Counted from the stretch's first letter, positions 16,460-26,718 are shown. The stretch: 64,000 nucleotides of DNA from Flavobacterium sp. 90 (GCF_004339525.1 NZ_SMGE01000001.1:5952001-6016000), one strand, 5' to 3'. Notes: a model not told the origin generated them from the sequence alone. Made by a program: numbers and translations.

Positions 16460-17869
16460 TTATTGCGCTCCTCCGCCTAAAGCGCGGTATAAATTTATTG
16501 CTGCATTTAGCTTTTCTAATTTTATAGCTACAACATCAAGTTCATTTTGCAACGAACTATTTTGCGCTACAATTACTTCAAGATAACTCGCCATTCCGCT
16601 TTTGTATAAAAGTCCGGCATCTGAAGTTGCTTTTTCAAGCGAAACTGATTTTTCTGTCGCAAGAACAATTCTCTCATCTGCATATTTTAATCTTGACATC
16701 GCATCATTTACTTCTCCAACCGCAGTTATATAAGATTGCTTAAACTGAATCGCTGCTTTTTCTTGTTCTAAAAGTGCAACCTGATAAGCTGTTCTTAACT
16801 GTTTCTTTCTAAATATAGGCTGCGCTAAATTTGCTGCAATCGATTTGGTTACAGATCCCGGGAAATTAAACCAAGTATCAAACTGAAATGAATTTACTCC
16901 AATCGATGGACTTAAACTTAATGTTGGATACATCGTAGCTTTTGCCAATCCTGTTTTTGCATAAGCAGACATTACAGCATATTCGCTTGCTTTAACGTCT
17001 GGTCTTCGACTTAAAAGCGAAGCTGGAATTCCAGATGGAACCTCAACAGCAAATTCTGATGCATTTAAGTTTCCTGCACGTGCCACAGTATTTGGATATT
17101 CTCCGCATAAAATCTGCAAAGCATTTTCCTGAACTGCAATATTCGCTTTTGCTAAAGGAACCAATAATTCGGCTGTTTTTTTCTGCGCTTCACTTTGGTT
17201 TAATGCAAGAGAACTTATTGATCCTGCGGTATATTGCAACTTCATCATGTTTAAAGTGCTGTCGCTCAATTCAATATTTTTCTGCGCAATTTTAAGCTGT
17301 TCGTCTAATCCTAAAAGGTCATAATAAGCTTGTGCTACCTGAACAATGATTCTGGTTTTTAATGCCGAAAGATTTTCTTTCTGAGCAAAATAAGTTGCTT
17401 TTGCGTCTCTTTTTTGCATTGCAGCTTTTCCCCAAATATCAACTTCCCACGACATACGAAGATTGGCGCTGTAATCATCCAGATAATTTTTACTCGTAAA
17501 TTGGGCGCTTAACGAGCCATTCAGCGAGTTTTTAGACTGATACGTTCTACTTGCTCCTGCATCAAAATCAAGTGTTGGAAGCAATGATAATTTTGCTTGT
17601 TTGTAATTCAAATCCAACTGTTCCATGCTTTTCATTGCGATAAGCACCTCGTTATTTTTAACGAGGGCTTTTTCAATTAAATCAACCAATAATGGATCTT
17701 TGTAATAACTTTTCCACGGAAGTAAAACCGTATCTCCCGTTACCGCAATTTCTTCGCGGTATTTATCAGGTGAATTTAATTCTGCACGGGAATATTTTTT
17801 TCCTACCACACATGACGTTAAAATCAAGCCGGTAAACAAAGTAATTCCGATTTTATATAGTATTTTCAT
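16460..17869 (-). CDS. TolC/OprM-type outer-membrane efflux lipoprotein
   Basis: The 469-residue outer-membrane channel has a lipoprotein signal (MKILYKIGITLFTGLILTSC, Cys20). It contains two outer-membrane efflux protein repeats: long alpha-helical blocks around 60-250 and 270-465, with ISSLALNQSEAQK and MASYLEVIVAQNSSLQ as paired family motifs. SRRPDVKASEYAV is the conserved segment before the second repeat. It forms the exit duct of the tripartite pump and is last in the operon, 2 bp from the RND gene. Confidence 0.92.
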   Translation of the reverse strand: MKILYKIGITLFTGLILTSCVVGKKYSRAELNSPDKYREEIAVTGDTVLLPWKSYYKDPLLVDLIEKALVKNNEVLIAMKSMEQLDLNYKQAKLSLLPTLDFDAGASRTYQSKNSLNGSLSAQFTSKNYLDDYSANLRMSWEVDIWGKAAMQKRDAKATYFAQKENLSALKTRIIVQVAQAYYDLLGLDEQLKIAQKNIELSDSTLNMMKLQYTAGSISSLALNQSEAQKKTAELLVPLAKANIAVQENALQILCGEYPNTVARAGNLNASEFAVEVPSGIPASLLSRRPDVKASEYAVMSAYAKTGLAKATMYPTLSLSPSIGVNSFQFDTWFNFPGSVTKSIAANLAQPIFRKKQLRTAYQVALLEQEKAAIQFKQSYITAVGEVNDAMSRLKYADERIVLATEKSVSLEKATSDAGLLYKSGMASYLEVIVAQNSSLQNELDVVAIKLEKLNAAINLYRALGGGAQ

Positions 17870-17871
17870 TA

Positions 17872-20800
17872 TTATTCTTTTATAGTTTGAACTACGGTTT
17901 TCTTGCCCGAAACTTTTTCCTGTAAATATTGAAATACAATGAAAAGCAACGGAATCACAAAAACTCCCAAAATAACTCCGCTCAACATTCCAATTGATGC
18001 GCTCACACTTATCGATCTGTTTCCTACTGCAGTTCCTCCAGCGGCAAACATCAACGGAATCATCCCTACAATAAAGGCAAGCGAAGTCATGATAATTGGT
18101 CGCAACCTTGACCTTGCACCTTCAATTGCCGCTTCAACAATACTTAAACCTGACAGACGTCTTTGAAGTGCAAACTCTACAATTAAAATGGCATTTTTAG
18201 CAAGAAGTCCCACTAACATAATGAGCCCGACCTGAACGTAAATGTTGTTATCTAAACCAACAGCTTTTACTCCGGCAAAAGCGCCTAAAATTCCTGTTGG
18301 AATTGAAAGCAAAACCGCCAACGGCAATAAATAACTTTCATATTGTGCTGCCAATAAAAAGAATACAAACAACAGACATAATCCAAAAATGGCAATCGTT
18401 TGGTTTCCTCCTGCTTTTTCTTCCAGACTTAAACCTGTCCATTCATAACTGTAATCAGCTGGAAGTTTATCTAAAACTTTTTCTAAATTACCCATAATCT
18501 GACCGTTACTGTAACCCGGCAATGCCATTGCGGTAATATTTACCGAATTATAAAGGTTGTAACGATTCACCGATTCCGGCCCGTAAACTTTATGGAATCT
18601 CACGATTGATTTTACAGGAACCATCTTCATCTCTGCATTTCTAACAAAAATTTCGTTAAATGCATCCTGATCCATTCTGAAGATTCCATCGGCTTTTACA
18701 TTAACTCTGTAAAACTTACCAAATCGGGTAAAATCTGATGATTGATCTCCCGCAAAATACGTCTGAATATTTCCTAACAGCTCTTTGATATTTACTCCCA
18801 TTTGACGCGCTTTGTCTTCATCAACTTCCAATTCCAGCTGCGGATAATCAGCTCTAAAAGTCGTATACGCATATTGAACTCCGGGTTGCTGCATAATTTG
18901 TCCGATCACTTTATCTGACATTGCTTTTAAAACTTCCGGACTTCTTGCCATTCTGTCCTGCAATACAATTTCGGCACCACTCGTTACACCAAATCCTTCT
19001 ACAGGCGGCATTCTGAATACCATAACCGAACCTTCTTTGATTTTGGATAATTTGGCCGTAACACTATTCAAAATTTCATCAATATCTTTAACTTCACCTC
19101 TATCTTTTTTAGGCTTTAATTTAATAAAACCCAATCCGTATGCGGTACTGGAACTGTTACTCAAAATATTAAATCCAGTAATACTCGTATTAACATCAAT
19201 CGCTTTTTCTGATTCTAATATTTTCTCCATTCTCTGAACTACTTCAGTTGTACGATCAAGCGCTGTTCCCGGTGGCATCGATAAACTGTACACCATAAAT
19301 CCATCATCTTCAAGCGGAACGAAACTTTTTGGCGTTGACATCATCATATAAATTGCAAGGGCAGTTATTCCGGTAACCAATCCTGCTGCAATCCATTTTC
19401 TTCCCACAAGAAAACGAACACCTTTGATATATCTTCCGGTAAAATTGTTGAAACCCGTATTGAAACCCACAAAAAAACGGTCTTTAAAACTGGTTTTATG
19501 TTCGTGATTTCCGTGTTTGTCACCATGGTTTTTTAATAGAAGTGCACATAAAGCAGGCGTTAACGTCAAGGCATTTACAGCCGAAATAATAATCGCAATT
19601 GCCAAAGTATAAGCAAATTGTTTATAAAAAATCCCCGAAGATCCTGTCATAAAACCAATTGGAATAAATACTGCCGACATAACCAAAGTAATCGAAACTA
19701 CTGCTCCGGTAATTTCTGCCATTGCACTGTGAGTCGCTTCTTTGGCTGAAATCCCTGCGTCTTCTTCCATTTTACTGTGAACGGCTTCTACCACAACAAT
19801 AGCATCATCGACTACAATTCCGATCGCCAAAACCAACGCAAAAAGTGTTAGAATGTTAATCGTAAATCCAAAAACCAACAAAAAGAAAAAAGTTCCTACA
19901 ATCGCCACTGGCACTGCAATAGCTGGAATAATCGTCGAGCGAATGTCCTGCAGGAATATAAATACAACAATAAATACCAAAATAAAAGCTTCAAACAAAG
20001 TCGATTTTACCTGTCCTGTCGCTTCGTCCAAACGATCTTTGGTACTCATTACGTTCACGTATTTAATTCCGGGAGGAAAAGACTTCGATAATCGCTCTAC
20101 TTCTTTATTAATCCCAATTTCAATATCGTTTGCATTAGAACCCGAAGTCTGTAAAATTGCCATTGTAACCGCATTTTTACTGTTCGATTTATTATCCCCG
20201 CTATAAGAGATTGAACCAAATTCTACTCTTGCGACATCTTTAAGACGCAACAAATTATTACCGTCATTTTTAACTACAATATTTTCATATTGCTCCGGTT
20301 TGTTTTTCTTTCCTTTATATCGAATTACATATTCTAAAGCCGCTTTTGATTCTTCTCCCAATTTTCCCGGAGCAGATTCTAAACTTTGATCTGCAATTGC
20401 CTGCGTAACATCAGATGGAACCAAACCTGCATTTGCCATTTTTCTTGGGTCAAGCCAAATTCTCATCGAATAATCCTTCTGACCAAAAATCTGAACCTGA
20501 CCAACACCAGGAACACGTTTCATTTGTGGAACCAGATTGATATTAGCATAATTCTGAAGAAAAAGCTCGTCGTACTTTTTGTTATCATCTGTATACAAGT
20601 TGAAAATAACAATCATACTATTTTGCTGTTTCGACGTTGTAAGTCCCATTCTGATTACTTCTTGCGGAAGTTTTGGAGTCGCTTGCTGTACTCTGTTTTG
20701 AACGTTTACCGCAGCCTGATCCGGATCTACACCTTGTTTGAAAATAACGCTGATCGAAAAAGATCCGTCATTACTGGCAGAAGATTTAATGTACTGCATA

Positions 20801-21021
20801 TTTTCAACACCATTAATCTGCTCTTCTAACGGAGTTACTACAGAACGGATTACTGTTTCACTATTTCCTCCCGGATACGAACCACTAACCATTACTGTTG
20901 GAGGCGAAATATCAGGAAATCTGGTAACCGATAATCTTGTAAGACCAATAATACCCAAGATCACCAGAACAATGGAAATTACTGTCGCCAATACTGGCCT
21001 GTCTATTATTTTTTTTAACAT
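17872..21021 (-). CDS. RND multidrug efflux inner-membrane pump (HAE1/AcrB type)
   Basis: The 1049-residue proton-driven transporter has the full HAE1 architecture: an N-terminal TM helix (MLKKIIDRPVLATVISIVLVI), a first periplasmic loop (KQGVDPDQAAVNVQNRVQ), and TM4 with the paired Asp of the proton relay (VVDDAIVVVE). A second periplasmic loop follows, then late TM helices with the relay Lys (AKNAILIVEFA). Length equals that of AcrB/MexB. Substrates cannot be read from the sequence; the hydrophobic and amphiphilic drug class is inferred from family. It lies between the adaptor and outer-membrane genes in one operon. Confidence 0.95.
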   Translation of the reverse strand: MLKKIIDRPVLATVISIVLVILGIIGLTRLSVTRFPDISPPTVMVSGSYPGGNSETVIRSVVTPLEEQINGVENMQYIKSSASNDGSFSISVIFKQGVDPDQAAVNVQNRVQQATPKLPQEVIRMGLTTSKQQNSMIVIFNLYTDDNKKYDELFLQNYANINLVPQMKRVPGVGQVQIFGQKDYSMRIWLDPRKMANAGLVPSDVTQAIADQSLESAPGKLGEESKAALEYVIRYKGKKNKPEQYENIVVKNDGNNLLRLKDVARVEFGSISYSGDNKSNSKNAVTMAILQTSGSNANDIEIGINKEVERLSKSFPPGIKYVNVMSTKDRLDEATGQVKSTLFEAFILVFIVVFIFLQDIRSTIIPAIAVPVAIVGTFFFLLVFGFTINILTLFALVLAIGIVVDDAIVVVEAVHSKMEEDAGISAKEATHSAMAEITGAVVSITLVMSAVFIPIGFMTGSSGIFYKQFAYTLAIAIIISAVNALTLTPALCALLLKNHGDKHGNHEHKTSFKDRFFVGFNTGFNNFTGRYIKGVRFLVGRKWIAAGLVTGITALAIYMMMSTPKSFVPLEDDGFMVYSLSMPPGTALDRTTEVVQRMEKILESEKAIDVNTSITGFNILSNSSSTAYGLGFIKLKPKKDRGEVKDIDEILNSVTAKLSKIKEGSVMVFRMPPVEGFGVTSGAEIVLQDRMARSPEVLKAMSDKVIGQIMQQPGVQYAYTTFRADYPQLELEVDEDKARQMGVNIKELLGNIQTYFAGDQSSDFTRFGKFYRVNVKADGIFRMDQDAFNEIFVRNAEMKMVPVKSIVRFHKVYGPESVNRYNLYNSVNITAMALPGYSNGQIMGNLEKVLDKLPADYSYEWTGLSLEEKAGGNQTIAIFGLCLLFVFFLLAAQYESYLLPLAVLLSIPTGILGAFAGVKAVGLDNNIYVQVGLIMLVGLLAKNAILIVEFALQRRLSGLSIVEAAIEGARSRLRPIIMTSLAFIVGMIPLMFAAGGTAVGNRSISVSASIGMLSGVILGVFVIPLLFIVFQYLQEKVSGKKTVVQTIKE

Positions 21022-21092
21022 GGAAAATGTTATTTATATTAAAAACTAAAAATTATTTTTACTAAGAGCCTTTACGATAACAGCATTTAGCG

Positions 21093-22211
21093 TTACTTGA
21101 TTATCGCTCTTACTTCGATACCATCACTTAGCGCATCGATAGAATTTAATGCAATCTTATCACCGCTTTTTACACCGTTTTTCACGAAATAATTTGTGCC
21201 CGAACTTCCGGCAACTTCAATTGGTGTCATGGCTACTTTATTGCCTTTGCCTAAAACAAAAACAAAAAACTTATCCTGAATATCCTTCACGCTTGCCATT
21301 GGTACCGTTACAACAGAAGACAAATTGCTGTTTAAAATAATTCTTGCCGAACCTCCTGCGCGTAACAGTTTTTTAGGATTTGGAAAAATCGCTTTTAAGG
21401 CAATTGTTCCGGTAGTTCTGTCAATGTTTCCACTCGCAATTTCTAATGTTCCTTTTTGATCGTATGCACTATCATCTGCCATAATAAGACTTACTGTTTT
21501 CTTTGATTTTGAATCTTTGGCGAAAGTCAGATAATCAGATTCGCTCATCGAGAAATAAACAAATACTGTATTGATATCTGATAAAATAGTCAACGGAACA
21601 GTATCTGATGGCGTAACCAAATTTCCAACACGGTTTGGAATACGGCTGATATAACCGCTTACCGGAGCTTTTATCAAAGAGAAATCAGCGTTTATTTGTG
21701 AAGATCCTAAAGCTGCTTTTGCTTGTGCTGCCTGAGCTTGTGCTGCATCGTAATTTGCCTGTGCCGTTTTTAGCTGCATATCCGAATATACTTTTGCGTC
21801 AACCAAAGGTTTTACTTTTTCAATTTCAAGTTTAGCATTCGCTAAGTTTGCCAAAGCGCTTTTGTAAGCTGCACGACTGCTGTTAACCTGCTCTGCATAA
21901 ACATCTCCTTTAATTTTAAAAAGTAATTGTCCTTTGTTTACATAATCACCTTCTTTTACATAAATTGCTTCAAGGTATCCTGAAACCTGCGCTTTAATAT
22001 CAACATTTACGGTTCCTTCTACAGTTCCGGGATATTTTTTCTCCACTTCACCTGTAACAGATTTTGCCTGAAAAAAATCTACTTCCGGTTTTGGAACCGC
22101 CATTGCATCTGCTTCTGATCCGCTTTTACCGCATGAAGAAAAACCGATGATAATCAATAAAACTACAACCTTATTGAGTGTTTTATAATTTTGGAAAAAT
22201 TGTTTTGTCAT
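21093..22211 (-). CDS. RND efflux periplasmic adaptor (MFP, AcrA type)
   Basis: The 372-residue membrane-fusion protein is a lipoprotein (VVLLIIIGFSSC, Cys27). It has split biotinyl-lipoyl halves (VDIKAQVSGYLEAIYVKEGDYVNKGQLLFKI and FSLIKAPVSGYISRIPNRVGNLV) flanking an alpha-hairpin rich in Ala/Gln (105-165). Beta-barrel and membrane-proximal domains follow. It is the first gene of the adaptor-pump-channel operon, 71 bp before the pump gene. No local TetR or AraC repressor accompanies the operon. Confidence 0.93.
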   Translation of the reverse strand: MTKQFFQNYKTLNKVVVLLIIIGFSSCGKSGSEADAMAVPKPEVDFFQAKSVTGEVEKKYPGTVEGTVNVDIKAQVSGYLEAIYVKEGDYVNKGQLLFKIKGDVYAEQVNSSRAAYKSALANLANAKLEIEKVKPLVDAKVYSDMQLKTAQANYDAAQAQAAQAKAALGSSQINADFSLIKAPVSGYISRIPNRVGNLVTPSDTVPLTILSDINTVFVYFSMSESDYLTFAKDSKSKKTVSLIMADDSAYDQKGTLEIASGNIDRTTGTIALKAIFPNPKKLLRAGGSARIILNSNLSSVVTVPMASVKDIQDKFFVFVLGKGNKVAMTPIEVAGSSGTNYFVKNGVKSGDKIALNSIDALSDGIEVRAIIK

Positions 22212-22385
22212 TTTATTTCACTTTAATGAATACATAGAATTTGACGGCAAAATAACAGCACAAAACGACCTTTAAACAGAAGAAAGTTACCCAAACGGAA
22301 TTTTTCGATACTGAAACGAATACGTATCTGACCAAAGAAAATCAGATCTTTTAAAAATGGAATTTTAGAAAAATATCAGTAGCAA

Positions 22386-23462
22386 TTATTCGGCTGTCAT
22401 GTATATCGTAACCGATTTCTTTTTGCCACGTAAAAGCGTAGTTCCGGCAACTATAAAGTTTTCCTGATTTGCATGAGACAACTGCTCATAAAAAGAATTT
22501 GTAATTAAAAGATCGGCTTTAAAACTATTGCATAAATCCCGTACTCTTGCCGCTGTACTTAATACATCGCCGTGATATGCAATTTCGGTTTTAATCTGAC
22601 CAATTTCTGCTACGGTAACAAGGCCTTCATTTACCGAAGCTTTAAATTTTGGCTTTAAGCCGAATTTCTTTTGATAAAACTGCTTTCTTTCTAACAATCT
22701 GATAGAAAATTTCTCGTAAAGTTCGATGCATTGTTGTCTGTCAAAACCTTCTGAAACTTTCCAGGTTAAAACTGCTTCGTCGCCTACATATTGATATACT
22801 TCGGCATTGTACTTTGGAAGCAATTCTGATAAATCATTAAAACATTCCTGAAGCAAAAGGCTGTAATTATAATGTCCGGCTTCTTCGGCTGCAGTTGTTG
22901 AAGAATACATATCGAGAAACATAAATATTCGGTATTCTACAACCGGAATCATATAGTTTCCTCTAAGTAAACTTTCGAAGTAATTTTTCCCCATTCGGCG
23001 GCGAAATACCTGAAATAAAGTGATAAAAACATAAACAATAAGGCAGTAAAATGTAAAGCTTAAAATCCACATATTGCTAAGTTGCAAAACAAATAAATTG
23101 TCAATTGTTATATAATGCGCTTTATTAAGTCCTGCAATTATAATAAGTCCAATTATACATGTTATTAGAAAAAGAAGGCTTCGAAGCAGAATCATTAGTA
23201 AGATTCCGAAGTTTTTAAAAAACCTCGGATACACATATTCCTGTAGTAAAAAGAGGTTTGTACCAATAAAAATACCCACAAAAAAAGCAATGATAAGCTC
23301 TGCTTTTAAAAAATCTACTGCACTTGATCCAATCTCCTGAAAATAAAAATCGCTAATCATACTATACGTCATAAAGACATAGAAAAACAGCGCCATAATC
23401 CATAATACAATAATCTGCAGGTATTCTTTGAGCTTTAAAAAGGTTTTTAGGGAATATTTCAT
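22386..23462 (-). CDS. Membrane-bound class III adenylate/guanylate cyclase
   Basis: The 358-residue protein has four membrane segments (about 16-36, 55-76, 85-111, 129-152) and a C-terminal cyclase homology domain (about 174-358). Both metal-binding Asp residues are visible: D184 (FLDMYSST) and D228 (YVGDEAVLTW). The HGDVLSTAARVRDLC block matches the conserved core where the catalytic Asn/Arg normally lie, although the usual N-x3-R appears as S-T-A-A-R. It would make cAMP or cGMP at the inner membrane. Nucleotide specificity and a receptor are not evident. Many bacterial cyclases of this topology are annotated as adenylate cyclases. Confidence 0.8.
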   Translation of the reverse strand: MKYSLKTFLKLKEYLQIIVLWIMALFFYVFMTYSMISDFYFQEIGSSAVDFLKAELIIAFFVGIFIGTNLFLLQEYVYPRFFKNFGILLMILLRSLLFLITCIIGLIIIAGLNKAHYITIDNLFVLQLSNMWILSFTFYCLIVYVFITLFQVFRRRMGKNYFESLLRGNYMIPVVEYRIFMFLDMYSSTTAAEEAGHYNYSLLLQECFNDLSELLPKYNAEVYQYVGDEAVLTWKVSEGFDRQQCIELYEKFSIRLLERKQFYQKKFGLKPKFKASVNEGLVTVAEIGQIKTEIAYHGDVLSTAARVRDLCNSFKADLLITNSFYEQLSHANQENFIVAGTTLLRGKKKSVTIYMTAE

Positions 23463-23635
23463 TTAAGATAATTTTGATACAAACCAGACTAAAAAAAGAA
23501 TAGAAGTCCGGGAAATAATGTTGCAGCAAAATTAAAACAAGAAGATAACGCAATAGAAAAAGTCTTACCCAACCGTTGATTACACGTGCTCAATAGTGAA
23601 TTATTACAACCCAAAATGATTACAAAATATTCCTT

Positions 23636-24391
23636 TTAGCGATCCATCCATTGTTTGAAAACCGGAGCTTTTTCGCGGCTTATGATTACTTCACGTTCAG
23701 TATCTAATTTAAGCTGTATTTTGAGCTTTGCATTAAAATAGTTTGAGATCGATTTTATACTTTCTACCCGAATAAAAAACTGTCTGTTGGCGCGAAAAAA
23801 AACATCAGGATCAAGTTCCTGTTCTAATTCTTCCATTGTTTGGGTAATTGGAATAACGGTGCCATCTTTAAGCACTAAATTACTGGTTTTAAATTCAGAA
23901 TATATAAAATCAATATCGGCGACATCTACGCTTTTATAACCATCGCGATAGGTTACTAAAAAACGCAATCTAAAAGAAGGTTTATTCATAAAACCTTTCA
24001 GAATTCCGGCAATATCTGTGGCATTATTTTCAACTTTCGAAATGGATTTAAACTTTTTTAAAGCAAATTGAAGTTCGTTTTTTTCGATTGGCTTCATCAG
24101 ATAATCAATGCTATTTACCTTAAAAGCTTTTATGGCATATTCATCATAAGCCGTTGTAAAAATAACAGGAGAAGTAATTTCGACTTCATCAAAAATAGAA
24201 AAACTCAATCCGTCTGCCAGACGAATATCCATCGTGATTAAATCCGGTGCGGGATTTGAATTCAGCCATTTAACAGAATCTGCAACGGTATCAATAATTG
24301 CCAGAATCTCGCAATCGGGTTCCAGTTCTTCCAACAATCTTTTTAGACGGCTGGCGTTGATACTTTCATCTTCTACAATTAAAATTTTCAT
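23636..24391 (-). CDS. LytTR response regulator
   Basis: The 251-residue AlgR/LytR-type regulator has a complete receiver: the acidic pair in IVEDE, phosphoacceptor D55 (LITMDIRL), Thr80 (FTTAYDEYA) and K100 (LMKPI). A C-terminal LytTR DNA-binding domain covers about 145-251 (VDVADIDFIYSEFK, FFRANRQFFIRVESI). The gene begins 1 bp after the stop of the upstream histidine kinase, so the two form a two-gene operon and a cognate pair. Confidence 0.93.
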   Translation of the reverse strand: MKILIVEDESINASRLKRLLEELEPDCEILAIIDTVADSVKWLNSNPAPDLITMDIRLADGLSFSIFDEVEITSPVIFTTAYDEYAIKAFKVNSIDYLMKPIEKNELQFALKKFKSISKVENNATDIAGILKGFMNKPSFRLRFLVTYRDGYKSVDVADIDFIYSEFKTSNLVLKDGTVIPITQTMEELEQELDPDVFFRANRQFFIRVESIKSISNYFNAKLKIQLKLDTEREVIISREKAPVFKQWMDR

Positions 24392-24392
24392 A

Positions 24393-25493
24393 CTATTTTG
24401 TAATTAAAGGCAAACGTACACAATAAGCCCCATTTGACTCTGAGAAAACGGGCATTCTATCGTGCAGAATTTTATATCGAAACTCAATATTTTTATGTCC
24501 GATTCCTGTCGAAACCAGGCTCTTTCCGGCTGTTGGCTGCAGATTATTTCTAACCACAAGATCGCCAAGATCTGAATAAATAGAAATCGTAAGCGGATTT
24601 GACACAGTTGCCATATTATGTTTTACGGCATTTTCGACCAATAACTGCAATGTTAATGGCGGTAAATGACGGTCTAAACAACTCATATCAATTTGTAATT
24701 TTAATTCGATTTTTTCGCCTTGACGTTTCTTTAAAAGATAAAAATAAGCATTCAAAAATTCAAGTTCTTCTTTTACCGTAATCGTATCTTTATTTAGGTT
24801 TGAAATCATATAACGATACACTTTTGTAATATTCTCCAAAAATGATGCAGCGGCTTTTGGATCTTCATGAATCAACTCCGTTAAAGCACTAAAATTATTA
24901 AAGATAAAATGCGGATCAAGCTGTAGTTTTAAAGACTCTAATTCATATTTTGCTGCAGCTTCCTGAAGTTCAGACGCTTTGACTTTTAGTTCTGCCGCTT
25001 CTTCAGATGTTACACGCCAGCGGTTTAGCAAAAATATACTGGTATGGATAAAACTTATAAAAAGGGATAATATCGCAGCCATTAAATTGGACTGCCAGAT
25101 TTGGACAAGTTCGCTCTCTTTTAATGGTGTCCAAGAGTATAAGTACATCCATAAATAAGAGAATAAATAGTTTAAAAGAATGTTACCTAAAATAATACAT
25201 ATAAACTGTGCAAAAGCTCTAAAAATTGGCTTTTGTTCCCAACTGATCCAATAATTTAGGGTTCTCCCAACAAAGAGACTTAATTCTGTAAGTACAGCAC
25301 AATAGATCAGAATTATAAATATATCAAGCGTCCAATCTATCACTAATAAAGTATTGTGCTCAAAATCCTGATAGGGATTCAGAAAATAATACGATGATAA
25401 ATAAATCAGGAAAACCACCGGTATCACAATAACTCTATAGTATTTATAGAAAAAATTCTTTCCGGATGGTTTATTTTGAATACTTGAATTCAT
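24393..25493 (-). CDS. LytS/YehU-type sensor histidine kinase
   Basis: The 366-residue kinase has an N-terminal membrane part with about four segments (20-40, 48-75, 94-120, 133-156) and a short coiled coil (163-190). A His_kinase domain with H195 in LQLDPHFIFNNF follows, then an HATPase-like C-terminus (LTLQLLVENAVKHN; GIGHKNIEFR). It has no extracellular sensor domain, so the signal is probably read within the membrane. It pairs with the LytTR regulator directly downstream. Confidence 0.93.
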   Translation of the reverse strand: MNSSIQNKPSGKNFFYKYYRVIVIPVVFLIYLSSYYFLNPYQDFEHNTLLVIDWTLDIFIILIYCAVLTELSLFVGRTLNYWISWEQKPIFRAFAQFICIILGNILLNYLFSYLWMYLYSWTPLKESELVQIWQSNLMAAILSLFISFIHTSIFLLNRWRVTSEEAAELKVKASELQEAAAKYELESLKLQLDPHFIFNNFSALTELIHEDPKAAASFLENITKVYRYMISNLNKDTITVKEELEFLNAYFYLLKKRQGEKIELKLQIDMSCLDRHLPPLTLQLLVENAVKHNMATVSNPLTISIYSDLGDLVVRNNLQPTAGKSLVSTGIGHKNIEFRYKILHDRMPVFSESNGAYCVRLPLITK

Positions 25494-25539
25494 TAACTAA
25501 TAATTGGTGAAATACTAAATTTATGCATTTTAATTGAAA

Positions 25540-25547
25540 CAAAGATA
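25540..25547 (-). promoter_or_regulatory. Candidate -7 box of the LytS/LytTR operon
   Basis: The minus strand reads TATCTTTG (exact TAnnTTTG), 46 bp before the kinase start. No convincing -33 element is present. Confidence 0.35.
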
Positions 25548-25617
25548 AAAATTGACAATGCCTATTACACTTCTAAAACCTTTTTCTTTCTGATATATGA
25601 TTTTAGTTTATTGCTTT

Positions 25618-26451
25618 CTAATAATTTGGGAAAGACAATAACGGAATATCCAGACCTGCCGCCATAATTCTGGTTTTGCTTTTATGAACTAATGAATCCC
25701 AAAAGCCATATTTTTGAGGTACCATTACTAAAATATCAGCATCATAATTTTTGATTTCTTTCTCTATTTCCTTGATAACCGAATTTGATTTTACACTTTT
25801 ATACATGTATTTCACTTGCTCAAATTCTTTTTCTAATGTAGAAGTCAGCAATATTTTCTCTTGTTCTTCTTTTAAATTATTCAGTTTTTCTTCTACGCTA
25901 AAGAACTCAATTTCTGCTCCCAAATCACTAACAATCTGCCTTATCCAGCTAAATCTTTTAATTGCTGATAAACTCAAAGTATCAGAAGCATAAAGTATTT
26001 TTTTGACATTATGGAAACGGGCTTTTAAAGGCACAGCCAAAACCGGAATATTCAAATTTTTTATGACAGCTGTAGTTGAATTTCCCATTAATTCCTGTTC
26101 AAAAGAACGCTCTGCCATTCCCATAACCACAAGACTTGCAGCTGTACTGCCAATAAGATAAGAAAGTTCATCTTCTAAAAAAGAATACGTGCAGACAGAA
26201 CTAACTTCTATTTTGTATAAATCAGCTATTTCTGAGCTTAATGTTTCAAGTCGGAAAGCTGTTTTTTCAATTTGTTTCTGCAAGTTTTCTGCAGTAATAA
26301 GAGAATTAGCACTGTGAAAACTTAACGAAAAGGAGTTAAACAGAATCAGCTTGGCTCCTGCAGTTTTTGCAATTCCTGCTGCATAAGTAACAGCATTATT
26401 TGATATTTCTGAAAAATTTGTCGCGGCAATTATAGTCAGTGGAGAAATCAT
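25618..26451 (-). CDS. Universal stress protein, tandem UspA domains
   Basis: The 277-residue protein contains two Usp folds in tandem (about 1-145 and 148-277). The first has an Usp start (IIAATNFSEISNNAVTYAAGIA) and a C-terminal VVMGMAERSFEQELMGNSTTAVI, related to the nucleotide-binding G-x2-G-x9-GS motif but with substitutions. The second has LYASDTLSLSAIKR and ends in VMVPQKYGFWDSLVHKSKTR. Tandem Usp proteins of about 280 aa are standard in Flavobacteria. A cytoplasmic stress role is inferred from the family. Confidence 0.85.
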   Translation of the reverse strand: MISPLTIIAATNFSEISNNAVTYAAGIAKTAGAKLILFNSFSLSFHSANSLITAENLQKQIEKTAFRLETLSSEIADLYKIEVSSVCTYSFLEDELSYLIGSTAASLVVMGMAERSFEQELMGNSTTAVIKNLNIPVLAVPLKARFHNVKKILYASDTLSLSAIKRFSWIRQIVSDLGAEIEFFSVEEKLNNLKEEQEKILLTSTLEKEFEQVKYMYKSVKSNSVIKEIEKEIKNYDADILVMVPQKYGFWDSLVHKSKTRIMAAGLDIPLLSFPNY

Positions 26452-26660
26452 AAGTAGATCAATTAAACAATTATTGTTGTAAAATTGCTTAATTAACGCT
26501 TTCGGTATTTTTTTAAATTACTGAAGAATCATATTTTTAATCTCAACCGTATTTTTGAGTTTCTGAAACTAAAGTATAACTTTGGATACGGCAAATTGTC
26601 TTTTAAAATATATTTTAGAACTTTAGCTTAATGCGTTCTTAAAAGTATACTACTATAAAA

Positions 26661-26692
26661 TTTCATTCCTATCACTTTCATGCTTACCTTTG
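26661..26692 (+). promoter_or_regulatory. Promoter of the 26719 membrane gene
   Basis: TACCTTTG (26685-26692) is an exact -7 box. TTTC at 26661-26664 lies 20 bp upstream, close to the -33 TTTG. An inverted repeat with arms GCGTAAAA/TTTTACGC (26695-26712) spans the expected transcript start. Confidence 0.55.
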
Positions 26693-26718
26693 CCGCGTAA
26701 AAAATTTTACGCCCCTTT

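Noticed and set aside
20386..20829. 147-codon plus-strand frame inside the RND pump gene
   Set aside because: Shadow of the minus-strand transporter, whose motifs and length are complete.
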